From: Streptomyces minutiscleroticus | GTDB taxonomy: Bacteria > Actinomycetota > Actinomycetes > Streptomycetales > Streptomycetaceae | Direction: 5' to 3' | Length of the DNA: 64,000 nt | Assembly (NCBI RefSeq): GCF_014650875.1 | Contig: NZ_BMVU01000033.1 | Coordinates: forward strand, 40,930-104,929 | In this document: piece after piece, positions 16,837 through 24,660 of the stretch | Layout: every line of letters begins with the position of its first letter | How positions within the stretch are numbered: the stretch's first letter is position 1 | Translations under genes and position numbers: made by a program | The notes under the pieces: model-generated | The model's input: the letters and a program-made list of their open reading frames with translations, nothing else | What the model was told of the DNA's origin: nothing | Databases searched by the model: none

Positions 16837-17151
16837 GTGGTGCGGATCGTGGGGCAGACGGCGGTGACCGGCAGGAGCGAGGATCCGAGAGTGGTCGGGC
16901 TGCGGACCGCGGTGTCCAGGCTGCGCCGCGAACTCGCCGCGCACCCGGCCCGGTTCACCGACCGCGTCGTGGCGGAGGAGGAACTGGCGGCGCTCGCGGC
17001 GCTGGCCGGGCACGAGGTCCCGGACGTCCCGCGGCTGCGCAGGTCCCTGCTGCTGATAGCCGGTTCCATAGGCTCGGTCAGCGCGCTGTCCGCGGGCCTC
17101 GCGGAGGTCCGCAGCGCGGTCGACCTCTTCGGCGAGGCGCCGCGCCGCTAG
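16837..17151 (+). CDS. DUF5955-like small conserved Streptomyces protein
   Basis: This 104-residue protein begins at tandem GTG codons (16837 or 16840) after a GGGGGAG ribosome binding site. The body is largely helical: VVGLRTAVSRLRRELAAHP, then an acidic EEELAALAALAG helix, LRRSLLLIAGSIGSVSALSAGLAEVRSAVDLFG and a basic end. This matches my memory of a DUF5955-type family seen in Streptomyces. No catalytic residue or membrane segment is apparent, though the Leu/Ile/Ala-rich helix near residue 70 might pack in an oligomer. It is transcribed away from the nucleotidyltransferase. Function is unknown. Confidence 0.75.
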   Translation: MVRIVGQTAVTGRSEDPRVVGLRTAVSRLRRELAAHPARFTDRVVAEEELAALAALAGHEVPDVPRLRRSLLLIAGSIGSVSALSAGLAEVRSAVDLFGEAPRR

Positions 17152-17227
17152 CCGATCGGGTGCCGGCCGGGCGCTGGTCAGCGGGACGCCGGCCGGTCGT
17201 CCGTGTCGTGCCGCGGGAGCGGTGCGT

Positions 17228-18046
17228 TCAGGCGCCCGCCCCGCCCGCGCTGGCCAGCGCCTCGCCGAGGTCCGCCGCGACCTGCTGGAGCACGGGGACG
17301 ATCCTTTGGGTCGCCGCGTCCGTGACCCGGCCCGCCGGGCCGGAGATCGAGACGGCGGCCGCCGTGGGGGAGCCCGGCACGGAGACCGCGAGGCAGCGCA
17401 CGCCCAGCTCCTGCTCGTTGTCGTCCACCGCGTAGCCGGCGCGGCGCACCTCCTCCAGCGCGGCGAGGAAGCCGTCGGGTGTGGTGATCGTCTTCTCCGT
17501 GGCGGCGGGCATCCCCGTACGGGCGAGCAGGGCGCGCACCTCGTCCGCCGGTACGTGCGCCAGGAGCGCCTTGCCGACGCCGGTCGAGTGCGGCAGCACC
17601 CGCCGGCCCACCTCGGTGAACATCCGCATCGAGTGCTTGGAGGGCACCTGCGCCACGTACACGACCTCGTCGCCGTCGAGCAGCGCCATGTTCGCGGTCT
17701 CGCCGGTCTCCTCGACCAGCCGCGCCAGATGGGGCCTGGCCCAGGTGCCGAGCAGCCGCGACGCCGACTCGCCGAGCCGGATGAGCCGGGGGCCGAGCGC
17801 GTACCGCCGGTTCGGCTGCTGCCGTACGTACCCGCAGGCCACGAGGGTGCGCATCAGGCGGTGGATGGTCGGAAGGGGCAGTCCGCTGCTCGCGGACAGC
17901 TCGCTCAGACCGACCTCGCCGCCCGCGTCCGCCATCCGCTCCAGCAGGTCGAAGGCGCGCTCGAGGGACTGGACGCCGCCGCCGGAGGCCGAGGACTTGG
18001 CGGGGGTGGCGTCGGCAGGGGCGTCGCTGGCGCTGGGCGTCGGCAC
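17228..18046 (-). CDS. allR: IclR-family regulator of allantoin genes (AllR-like)
   Basis: This 272-residue protein has the full IclR architecture: an N-terminal winged helix-turn-helix at about 22-85 (VQSLERAFDLLERMADAGGEVGLSELSASSGLPLPTIHRLMRTL) and a C-terminal effector-binding domain (about 100-265) with ETANMALLDGDEVVYVAQV and LPHSTGVGKALLAH. A Ser/Ala-rich segment precedes the HTH. An AAAGGA ribosome binding site lies upstream of the GTG at 18046. It is divergent from allantoinase and allantoicase, and the 254-bp region between has two copies of a conserved element. In Streptomyces coelicolor the equivalent AllR is known to repress allantoin genes and to respond to glyoxylate-type effectors. 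The same role is inferred here. Confidence 0.88.
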   Translation of the reverse strand: MPTPSASDAPADATPAKSSASGGGVQSLERAFDLLERMADAGGEVGLSELSASSGLPLPTIHRLMRTLVACGYVRQQPNRRYALGPRLIRLGESASRLLGTWARPHLARLVEETGETANMALLDGDEVVYVAQVPSKHSMRMFTEVGRRVLPHSTGVGKALLAHVPADEVRALLARTGMPAATEKTITTPDGFLAALEEVRRAGYAVDDNEQELGVRCLAVSVPGSPTAAAVSISGPAGRVTDAATQRIVPVLQQVAADLGEALASAGGAGA

Positions 18047-18125
18047 GGAAGGGTCCTTTCACGGCTGACTGGCAGAGCCGCAGCCTACCGGGGGGAGAGC
18101 GACCTCCCTCGCTGTCGTTCCACAC

Positions 18126-18163
18126 CTTCTGGTAAGTGAAATTCTAATTTCGTTTTGTGGAAA
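18126..18163. promoter_or_regulatory. AllR-type operator, copy next to allR
   Basis: The 38-bp element begins CTTCTGGTAAGTGAA and ends TTTCGTTTTGTGGAAA. It contains the extra palindrome GAAATTCTAATTTC (18138-18151). It aligns with the aceB upstream element at most positions. It starts 80 bp before the allR start codon, so it is well placed for autorepression. Confidence 0.65.
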
Positions 18164-18236
18164 CATCCAGACTTCGGTCCGGGGTGAGCGCGGTGTCCGA
18201 GGGGGCTCTTGACGGGTGCGTGGCGGGGAGTGAAGA

Positions 18237-18273
18237 CTTCTTCAACAGATCGTTGAATTTCGTTACGCGGAAG
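18237..18273. promoter_or_regulatory. AllR-type operator, copy next to allB
   Basis: CTTCT is followed by the perfect palindrome TTCAACAGATCGTTGAA (18241-18257) and then TTTCGTTACGCGGAAG (18258-18273). It ends 28 nt before the allB start codon, so it overlaps or follows the core promoter. The right half is the best match to the other two copies. Confidence 0.65.
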
Positions 18274-18300
18274 TAAACGGTGGCTTGGAGAGGGGTCCGG

Positions 18301-19641
18301 GTGTCCGACGTCCGACTGGTGCTGCGCTCGACACGCGTCATCACCCCCGAAGGGGCCCGGCCCGCCTCGGTCGAGGTCGCCGACGGCAGGATCGCGGCCG
18401 TACGCGCCCACGACGCCGGCGTACCGGCGGGGGCCCGCCTGGAAGACCTCGGCGACGACGTCCTGCTGCCCGGCCTCGTCGACACCCACGTGCACGTCAA
18501 CGACCCGGGCCGCACCGAGTGGGAGGGCTTCTGGACCGCCACGCGCGCGGCGGCCGCCGGCGGCGTCACGACCCTGATCGACATGCCGCTCAACTCGATC
18601 CCGCCCACCACGACGGTCGCCAACCTGCGCGTCAAGCAGGCCGTCGCCACGCCCAAGGCACACGTCGACGTCGGCTTCTGGGGCGGCGCCCTGCCCGACA
18701 ACGTCGAGGACCTGCGCGCACTGCACGACGCCGGGGTCTTCGGCTTCAAGGCGTTCCTGTCGCCCTCCGGCGTCGAGGAGTTCCCCGAGCTCGACCGGGA
18801 GCAGCTGGGCCGCTCGCTCGCCGAGATCGCCGGGTTCGGCGGCCTGCTCGTCGTGCACGCGGAGGACCCGGGACGGCTCGCGGCCGCCCCGCAGAAGGGC
18901 GGCCGCAAGTACGCCGACTTCCTCGCCTCGCGGCCCCGGGACGCCGAGCACGCCGCCATCGGGGAACTGCTCGACCAGGCCCGCCGCCTGGACGCGCGCG
19001 TCCACGTGCTGCACCTGTCGTCCGCCGACGCGCTGCCGCTGATCGCCGCCGCCCGGCGGGACGGCGTCCGCGTCACGGTCGAGTCCTGCCCGCACTACCT
19101 CACCCTCACCGCGGAGGAGGTCCCGGACGGGGCGAGCGAGTTCAAGTGCTGCCCGCCCATCCGCGAGGCCGCCAACCGGGACGCGCTGTGGGCGGGGCTC
19201 GCCGACGGCACGATCGACTGCGTCGTCTCCGACCACTCGCCCTCCACCGCCGACCTGAAGACCGACGACTTCGCCACCGCCTGGGGCGGCATCTCCTCGC
19301 TGCAACTGGGCCTGCCGGCGATCTGGACCGAGGCCCGCCGGCGCGGCCACACCCTGGAGGACGTCGTCCGCTGGATGTCCGCCCGCCCCGCCGAACTGGC
19401 CGGACTCGACCGCAAGGGCGCCGTCGAGGCGGGCCGCGACGCCGACTTCGCGGTCCTCGCGCCCGACGAGACCTTCACCGTCGACGCCGCCGCGCTCCAG
19501 CACCGCAACCGGGTCACGGCGTACGCGGGCCGGACCCTGTACGGCGTCGTCAAGTCCACCTGGCTGCGCGGCGAGCGCATCGCCGCCGCCGACGGCTGGT
19601 TCCGCGAACCCTCCGGCCGACTCCTGGAAAGGAAGCGCTGA
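18301..19641 (+). CDS. allB: allantoinase
   Basis: This protein of about 446 residues is a metal-dependent amidohydrolase of the cyclic amidohydrolase group. It hydrolyses allantoin to allantoate in the cytosol. The dinuclear site can be read as DTHVHVNDPG (His-x-His), the carboxylated lysine in FGFKAFLSPSGV, VVHAED, HVLHLSS and VVSDHSPS. FKCCPPIRE is typical of allantoinases, and the length agrees with the family. I chose GTG 18301, which has GGAGAGGGG upstream; the frame also has GTG at 18280. Allantoicase follows after 5 bp, so they form an operon. The AllR-type elements upstream predict derepression when purine breakdown products build up. Confidence 0.93.
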   Translation: MSDVRLVLRSTRVITPEGARPASVEVADGRIAAVRAHDAGVPAGARLEDLGDDVLLPGLVDTHVHVNDPGRTEWEGFWTATRAAAAGGVTTLIDMPLNSIPPTTTVANLRVKQAVATPKAHVDVGFWGGALPDNVEDLRALHDAGVFGFKAFLSPSGVEEFPELDREQLGRSLAEIAGFGGLLVVHAEDPGRLAAAPQKGGRKYADFLASRPRDAEHAAIGELLDQARRLDARVHVLHLSSADALPLIAAARRDGVRVTVESCPHYLTLTAEEVPDGASEFKCCPPIREAANRDALWAGLADGTIDCVVSDHSPSTADLKTDDFATAWGGISSLQLGLPAIWTEARRRGHTLEDVVRWMSARPAELAGLDRKGAVEAGRDADFAVLAPDETFTVDAAALQHRNRVTAYAGRTLYGVVKSTWLRGERIAAADGWFREPSGRLLERKR

Positions 19642-19646
19642 TCACT

Positions 19647-20744
19647 GTGACGGCGATCCCCCGTTTCACCGGTGACGCCCGCCCCTACGCGGGCGGTGAC
19701 CCGTACGCCGACTACCGCACCGCCGACTTCCCCTTCACCCGCCACGCCGACCTCGCCGACCGGCTGCTCGGCGCCGGTGTCGTCGCCGCCAACGACGAGT
19801 TCTTCGCGCAGCGCGAGAACCTGCTCGTGCCCGGGCGCGCCGAGTTCGACCCCGAGCGCTTCGGGCACAAGGGCAAGGTCATGGACGGCTGGGAGACCCG
19901 GCGCCGGCGCGGCGTCTCGGCCGACCACCCCTGGCCCGCCGACGACGACCACGACTGGGCGCTCGTACGGCTCGGCGCACCGGGCGTGATCCGGGGCATC
20001 GTCGTCGACACGGCCCACTTCCGCGGCAACCACCCCCAGGCCGTGTCGATCGAGGCCGCCTCCGTGCCCGGCACCCCCACGCCGGAGGAGCTGCTCGCCG
20101 ACGACGTGAAGTGGACGACGCTGGTCCCGCGCACCCCGATCGGCGGCCACGCCGCCAACGGCTTCGAGGTGACGTCGCAGGAGCGCTTCACGCACCTGCG
20201 CGTCAACCAGTACCCCGACGGCGGCATCGCCCGGCTGCGCGTGCACGGCGAGGTCGTGCCCGACCGTGAGTGGCTGGCCGCGCTGGGCACCTTCGACGTC
20301 GTCGCCCTGGAGAACGGCGGCAGCGTCGAGGACGCCTCCGACCTCTTCTACTCGCCCGCCGCCCACACCATCCGCCCCGGCCGCTCCCGCAGGATGGACG
20401 ACGGCTGGGAGACCCGGCGCCGCCGCGACCATGGCCACGACTGGATCCGCTACCGGCTCACCGCCCGCTCCGAGATCCGCGCCCTGGAGATCGACACCGC
20501 CTGCCTGAAGGGCAACAGCGCGGGCTGGGCGTCGGTGTCGGTACGGGACGGGGACGGCGAGAACGCCCCGTGGACCGAGGTGCTGCCCCGCACCCGCCTC
20601 CAGCCCGACACCAACCACCGCTTCGTCCTCCCGGCCCCGGCCGTCGGCACGCACGCGCGGATCGACATCCACCCCGACGGTGGCATCTCCCGCCTGCGGC
20701 TGTTCGGTTCGCTGACGCAACCGGCCGACGGGGGAGAGGACTGA
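19647..20744 (+). CDS. alc: allantoicase
   Basis: This 365-residue protein has the two tandem, related domains of allantoicase, which splits allantoate to ureidoglycolate and urea. Domain 1 carries KGKVMDGWETRRRRG, VDTAHFRGNHPQAVSIEAA and FTHLRVNQYPDGGIARLRVHGEV. Domain 2 repeats these as SRRMDDGWETRRRRD, IDTACLKGNSAGWASV and ARIDIHPDGGISRLRLFG. The GTG at 19647 sits 5 bp after the allB stop, with a GGAAAGGAAG ribosome binding site inside the end of allB. No urease or ureidoglycolate lyase is in the window, so the next steps are coded elsewhere. Confidence 0.93.
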   Translation: MTAIPRFTGDARPYAGGDPYADYRTADFPFTRHADLADRLLGAGVVAANDEFFAQRENLLVPGRAEFDPERFGHKGKVMDGWETRRRRGVSADHPWPADDDHDWALVRLGAPGVIRGIVVDTAHFRGNHPQAVSIEAASVPGTPTPEELLADDVKWTTLVPRTPIGGHAANGFEVTSQERFTHLRVNQYPDGGIARLRVHGEVVPDREWLAALGTFDVVALENGGSVEDASDLFYSPAAHTIRPGRSRRMDDGWETRRRRDHGHDWIRYRLTARSEIRALEIDTACLKGNSAGWASVSVRDGDGENAPWTEVLPRTRLQPDTNHRFVLPAPAVGTHARIDIHPDGGISRLRLFGSLTQPADGGED

Positions 20745-20897
20745 GGCCGGGAACGGGCGGCAGGAGCCGCGGCGGAGTCGCGGCGGGTGGAGGGCGAGGG
20801 GCGGTGGTTCCCGAGGCGGGGCATCGGTCCCGCCTGACCCGGGGGCTGTGTTGACTCCCGGAAAAATCCTCCGGCCCATCGCGAAAAATTCAACGTT

Positions 20898-20909
20898 TTG
20901 ACATTGACA
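20898..20909 (+). promoter_or_regulatory. overlapping -35-like TTGACA repeats before the RNase gene
   Basis: TTGACA occurs at 20898-20903 and again at 20904-20909, in an AT-richer stretch (20865-20910) that contrasts with the surrounding DNA. A possible -10 element (TACGCG, 20920-20925) lies 16 bp after the first copy. The exact transcription start is not certain. Confidence 0.4.
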
Positions 20910-20940
20910 TGCCATGCTCTACGCGCGTCATGCTAAAGAC

Positions 20941-21360
20941 ATGAGATTCCCCCCACGCATCACTCGTACCGGCGCCCTCATCGCCCTCCTGTCGGGTCTG
21001 CTCGTCGGCGGCTCCGTGGCGTCACCCGCGAGCGCCGCACCCGCCGCGGCCACCGCACCCGCCGCGACCGCGGCCGTCGGCGACATCTGCTACAGCGCGC
21101 TGCCCTCGCAGGCGCACGACACGCTCGACCTGATCGAGGCGGGCGGCCCCTTCCCGTACGACCAGGACGGTGTCGTCTTCCAGAACCGGGAGGGCATCCT
21201 GCCCTCCCGGAGCTCCGGCTACTACCACGAGTACACGGTGATCACTCCCGGCTCCTCCACCCGCGGCGCCCGTCGCATCGTCACCGGTGAGGACTACCAG
21301 GAGGACTACTACACCGCCGACCACTACGCGTCGTTCGACCTGGTCGACTACGGCTGCTGA
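20941..21360 (+). CDS. secreted guanyl-specific ribonuclease, RNase Sa type
   Basis: This 139-residue precursor has a signal peptide ending near ASPASA (about residue 32) and a mature domain nearly collinear with Streptomyces aureofaciens RNase Sa. CYSALP and the final Cys match its disulphide. DGPFPY-type and QDGVVFQNRE blocks hold the guanine-binding loop, YYHEYTVITPG carries the catalytic base Glu97, TRGARRI has the phosphate-binding arginines, and DHYASF holds the general acid His128. It cleaves RNA after G outside the cell. The ATG at 20941 gives a normal signal peptide; a start nine codons upstream lies in the promoter. No barstar-like inhibitor is adjacent. Confidence 0.93.
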   Translation: MRFPPRITRTGALIALLSGLLVGGSVASPASAAPAAATAPAATAAVGDICYSALPSQAHDTLDLIEAGGPFPYDQDGVVFQNREGILPSRSSGYYHEYTVITPGSSTRGARRIVTGEDYQEDYYTADHYASFDLVDYGC

Positions 21361-21479
21361 CGGACCGTCGGGACCGGCCCGGCTCGCATCGACCGCGGTC
21401 GCCGGCGGCCTGGGCTGACGGGCCGATCGGGACCGTGGCTGTCGACCACCTGCCCGGGGCGCTCGCGACGCCGGCCGCC

Positions 21480-21720
21480 GGAGTCGGCCGTGCGGACTCC
21501 CCACAGTCCGTGCGGCCGCCCCGGCGGCGCGTGGTGCGGGGCTTTTCCCACGGCCCGCACGGGCGCTCCCGGCGAGGGGGCTCCCACGGTCTGCATGGTT
21601 GCGTCCGGCGAAGTGGGCATCCCCCGTGGCCCATGCGTTCGTGTCCGGCCGGGCCGACCTGCGTTCGTGTCCGGCCGGGCGGACTTTCCCCACGGTCCGC
21701 ACGGGCGCATCCGGCAGCGG
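21480..21720. repeat. degenerate tandem repeats, about 30-36 bp unit
   Basis: At least five copies of a unit resembling CCCACGGTCCGCACGGGCG recur with variable spacing between 21490 and 21720, for example near 21550, 21582, 21628 and 21693. The block GCGTTCGTGTCCGGCCGGGC also appears twice (21626-21645 and 21661-21680). The region is non-coding, between two convergent genes. Confidence 0.6.
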
Positions 21721-21725
21721 GTCGG

Positions 21726-21932
21726 TCAGCCGGGTCTCAGTCGGTCGGCGGCCGCGAAGAGCGCGCACGCCAGCACGAGCAGTCCGCCGCTCGCGTAGAC
21801 CTCGTATCCGTCGAGGACGGCGAGCCGCTGGACGAGGCCCCAGCCGCGCGGCCATCCGAAGAGGGCGTGCGACAGGCCGATCAGGCCCTGCACCAGGGCC
21901 AGGAAACCGAGTACTTCCGCGATCCGTTTCAC
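21726..21932 (-). CDS. small two-helix membrane protein
   Basis: This 68-residue protein has two hydrophobic segments, IAEVLGFLALVQGLIGLSHALFG and ASGGLLVLACALFAAADRL. They are joined by a loop with GLVQRLAVLDGYEVYA, so it should be a two-pass cytoplasmic membrane protein. The composition is clearly protein-like compared with the repeat-rich DNA downstream, and similar short proteins exist in Streptomyces. Function is unknown. The start ATG at 21932 follows a purine-rich stretch (AGGATTTCGAGGGTGAAACGG). Confidence 0.65.
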   Translation of the reverse strand: MKRIAEVLGFLALVQGLIGLSHALFGWPRGWGLVQRLAVLDGYEVYASGGLLVLACALFAAADRLRPG

Positions 21933-22027
21933 CCTCGAAATCCTCGCCCCGCGGACCCCTCACGTCATCGGCCGCGGGGCGAGGCGTACCCGGCGGAAGT
22001 CGCTATGCGAACCGGGATGCCGGGACG

Positions 22028-22050
22028 AAAGTCGGTGATCGCGCGACTTT
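22028..22050. promoter_or_regulatory. inverted repeat upstream of the two-component system
   Basis: AAAGTCG (22028-22034) and CGACTTT (22044-22050) form a perfect 7-bp inverted repeat with a 9-nt spacer. It is centred about 70 bp before the kinase start, a usual position for a NarL-type response-regulator site. Confidence 0.4.
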
Positions 22051-22096
22051 GGTATCCGCGTCCGTGTGCGGGACGGCCGGGGCCGTCGTCGGCGCA

Positions 22097-22102
22097 TAGA
22101 TT
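22097..22102 (+). promoter_or_regulatory. -10 hexamer for the sensor kinase gene
   Basis: TAGATT ends 8 nt before the GTG at 22111, which fits leaderless or nearly leaderless transcription and supports that start. Confidence 0.45.
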
Positions 22103-22110
22103 GGGCGACC

Positions 22111-23367
22111 GTGAGCGAGGACGAACCAAGGCCGGGTGCCTGGACCACACCGGGACGGCGCCGCCTGCTGCCCTCCGCCGTGCTCACCGGGCTGGACCCG
22201 GACGTCCCGGGCCGGAGCGGACGTCCGCGCCGCACCGTGCGCGACTGGATCGTGGACGTCCTCTGCTTCCTGCTGTCCGTCCTCATCGGCGCCCTGGCCG
22301 CCGACACCGTGTCCGGCGACCCGAACACGCCGGACGCGCTGAAGGCCGTCGACCAGGCGCTCGGCGTCCTCGCCTGCGCCGCCGTCTGGCTGCGCAGGCG
22401 CCGTCCGGTCGAACTCGCGGTGGCGACGACCCTGGTCGGACTGGTCTCGAACACGGCCAGCGGCGCGATCCTCGTCGCCCTCTTCACGATCGCCGTGCAC
22501 CGCCCCTTCCCCTACGTGGCCGCGATCGGCGGTGCCTCCCTGGCGCTGACCCCGCTCCTCTTCCTGCTGCGCCCCGACCCCGACCTGCCGTACCTCCCCT
22601 CCGTCGTCCTGACCGCCCTGCTGACCGGCACGGTCGTGGGCTGGGGCATGTTCGTGCGCTCCCGAAGACAGCTGCTGCTGAGCCTGCGGGACCGGGCGCG
22701 GCGGGCCGAGACGGAGGCCGCGCTGCGGGTGGAGCGGGCGCAGCGGCTGGCCCGGGAGGCCATCGCGCGCGAGATGCACGACGTGCTGGCCCACCGGCTG
22801 ACGCTGCTCAGCGTGCACGCGGGCGCGCTGGAGTTCCGGCCGGACGCGTCGCGGGAGGAGGTCGTCCGGGCGGCCGGGGTGATCCGCGAGAGCGCGCACG
22901 AGGCGCTGGAGGATCTGCGGGAGATCATCGGAGTGCTGCGGGCCGGCGAGTCCGGCGACGAGGCCGGGCGCCCGCAGCCGACGCTCGCGGCGCTTCAAGG
23001 GCTGGTCGCCGAGTCCCGCGAGGCCGGCATGGGGGTCGTCCTGGAGGACCGCGTGGCCGATCCGGGCGCCGTGCCCGCCTCCGTGGGGCGCACCGCGTAC
23101 CGCGTCGCCCAGGAGGGACTGACCAACGCGCGCAAGCACGCGCCCGGCGCGGAGGTCACCGTGGCCGTCGCGGGCGCCCCCGGCGACGGTCTCGTCCTGA
23201 CCGTCCGCAACCCGCCCCCGCCGGGCCCGGTCCCGCGCGTCCCGGGCTCCGGCCAGGGCCTCATCGGCCTGACGGAACGGGTGACGCTGGCGGGCGGCCG
23301 CCTCATCCACGGCGGCCGGCCGGACGGCGGCTTCGAGGTCCGGGCCGAGCTGCCCTGGGAGGGCTGA
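22111..23367 (+). CDS. NarL-system sensor histidine kinase (HisKA_3)
   Basis: This 418-residue kinase starts at GTG 22111. Residues 45-185 hold several transmembrane helices in an N-terminal sensor region with no large extracellular domain (WIVDVLCFLLSVLIGALAAD, VLACAAVWLRRR, VGLVSNTASGAILVALFTIAV, SVVLTALLTGTVVGWGMFV). A coiled-coil linker follows (RDRARRAETEAALRVERAQRLA). The HisKA_3 phospho-acceptor is His223 in AREMHDVLAHRLTLLS. The ATP-binding domain has the N box TAYRVAQEGLTNARKHAPG and the G box GQGLIGLTERVTLAGG. The signal is unknown. It pairs with the response regulator at 23835; the two are separated by 467 bp of tandem repeats, which is unusual for a cognate pair. Confidence 0.92.
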   Translation: MSEDEPRPGAWTTPGRRRLLPSAVLTGLDPDVPGRSGRPRRTVRDWIVDVLCFLLSVLIGALAADTVSGDPNTPDALKAVDQALGVLACAAVWLRRRRPVELAVATTLVGLVSNTASGAILVALFTIAVHRPFPYVAAIGGASLALTPLLFLLRPDPDLPYLPSVVLTALLTGTVVGWGMFVRSRRQLLLSLRDRARRAETEAALRVERAQRLAREAIAREMHDVLAHRLTLLSVHAGALEFRPDASREEVVRAAGVIRESAHEALEDLREIIGVLRAGESGDEAGRPQPTLAALQGLVAESREAGMGVVLEDRVADPGAVPASVGRTAYRVAQEGLTNARKHAPGAEVTVAVAGAPGDGLVLTVRNPPPPGPVPRVPGSGQGLIGLTERVTLAGGRLIHGGRPDGGFEVRAELPWEG

Positions 23368-23443
23368 GGTGCCGGTCCGAACTACCCGGGAAAGACTGAG
23401 GAACCATTCCGAACCGCCCCCGCGGGGCGGGGGACTGAGGGGT

Positions 23444-23740
23444 GGATCGCTCCGGCCGGGCCGAGGAACCGGACCGCCCCGGACGGATCGAGGGACTGAA
23501 CCGTTCCTGCCGGGCCGGGGGACCGGGCTGCCCCGGTCGGATCGAGGGACTGAACCGTTCCTGCCGGGCCGAGGAACTGGACCGCCCCGGACGGATCGAG
23601 GGACTGAACCGTTCCTGCCGGGCCGGGGGACCGGGCTGCCCCGGTCGGACCGAGGGACCGAACCGTTCCGTACCGACCGAGGGACTGGGCAGCTGCGGAC
23701 GCGGACCGAGGGACCGGGTGACTCCGCGGACGAGGCGAAG
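23444..23740. repeat. 54-bp tandem repeat array inside the two-component operon
   Basis: The block GGATCGAGGGACTGAACCGT starts at 23485, 23539 and 23593, giving an exact 54-bp period. A diverged fourth unit starts at 23647 and a shortened one precedes at 23444. Units alternate between two subtypes (CCGGGGGACCGGGCTG and CCGAGGAACTGGACCG), implying duplication of a 108-bp pair. Because 54 is a multiple of 3 one frame stays open across the array. No ribosome binding site or start context supports translation. Confidence 0.85.
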
Positions 23741-23834
23741 GGCCGGACCGCTGCGGACGGGGCGGGCGGACCGGGCCGGCGGGGGTTGTCCACAGGCTTC
23801 TTCGTGATCTCCCGAATCGTGGTTACGTGGCCCC

Positions 23835-24602
23835 ATGACTGTGATCCGGCTGCTTCTCGTCGACGACGACCCGCTGGTCCGAGCGGGCCTGGCCCTCATG
23901 CTGGGCGGCGCGGAGGACATCGAGATCGTGGGCGAGGCCGCCGACGGCGACGAGGTCGCGGCGCTGGTCGACCGCGCCCGGCCCGACGTGGTGCTGATGG
24001 ACATCCGGATGCCGACGGTGGACGGCCTGACCGCCACCGAACTGCTCAGGAGCCGCGAGGACGCGCCCCAGGTCGTCGTCCTCACCACCTTCCACGCCGA
24101 CGAGCAGGTGCTGCGGGCGCTGCGTGCCGGGGCGGCCGGCTTCGTCCTCAAGGACACCCCGCCCGCCGAGATCGTCGACGCGGTGCGCAAGGTCGCGGCG
24201 GGCGACCCCGTGCTCTCGCCCACCGTCACCCGTCAGCTGGTGCGGCACGCCGTCGGCACCGGCCCGGACACCCGCCGCGCGGACGCCCGCGCCCGGCTCG
24301 CCGTCCTCAACGACCGGGAGCGCGAGGTGGCCGTCACGGTCGGCCAGGGAAGATCGAACGCGGAGATCGCCGCCGCGCTGTACATGAGCGTCGCCACCGT
24401 CAAGACCCACGTCTCCCGCATCCTCGCCAAACTGGGCCTGAACAACCGCGTGCAGATCGCCCTGTTGACGTACGACGCCGGACTCCTCGACGGGCACGAC
24501 GGGCACGACGGGTACGAAGGGCGCGCCGGGCGCGGTGGACATGACGGACGCGGTGGACGCGACGGGCACGCGGGGGACGCAAGCGCGGCGGACGGGCACT
24601 AG
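23835..24602 (+). CDS. NarL/FixJ-family response regulator with Gly/His/Asp-rich tail
   Basis: This 255-residue regulator has a receiver domain at about 2-120. The acidic pocket is VDDDPLVR, the phospho-acceptor Asp56 is in VVLMDIRMPTVDG, VVLTTFHADE holds the switch Thr, and FVLKDTPP the Lys. A LuxR-type HTH at about 155-215 reads LNDREREVAVTVGQGRSNAEIAAALYMSVATVKTHVSRILAKLGL. The last 38 residues are a tail of HDG, GRG and GHD repeats coded by 9-bp repeats, not seen in typical family members. It may bind metal, or simply be repeat expansion. It presumably regulates its own operon; the nearby inverted repeat at 22028 is a candidate site. Confidence 0.92.
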   Translation: MTVIRLLLVDDDPLVRAGLALMLGGAEDIEIVGEAADGDEVAALVDRARPDVVLMDIRMPTVDGLTATELLRSREDAPQVVVLTTFHADEQVLRALRAGAAGFVLKDTPPAEIVDAVRKVAAGDPVLSPTVTRQLVRHAVGTGPDTRRADARARLAVLNDREREVAVTVGQGRSNAEIAAALYMSVATVKTHVSRILAKLGLNNRVQIALLTYDAGLLDGHDGHDGYEGRAGRGGHDGRGGRDGHAGDASAADGH

Positions 24603-24660
24603 CGGCGGACGCGACGCGTTGACGGAGAAAGGCCGTGTCCGAGGGGACGAGGGGGAACCG

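Noticed and set aside
23444..23740. CRISPR-like regular repeats
   Set aside because: The 54-bp units are contiguous with no unique spacers, and there are no cas genes.
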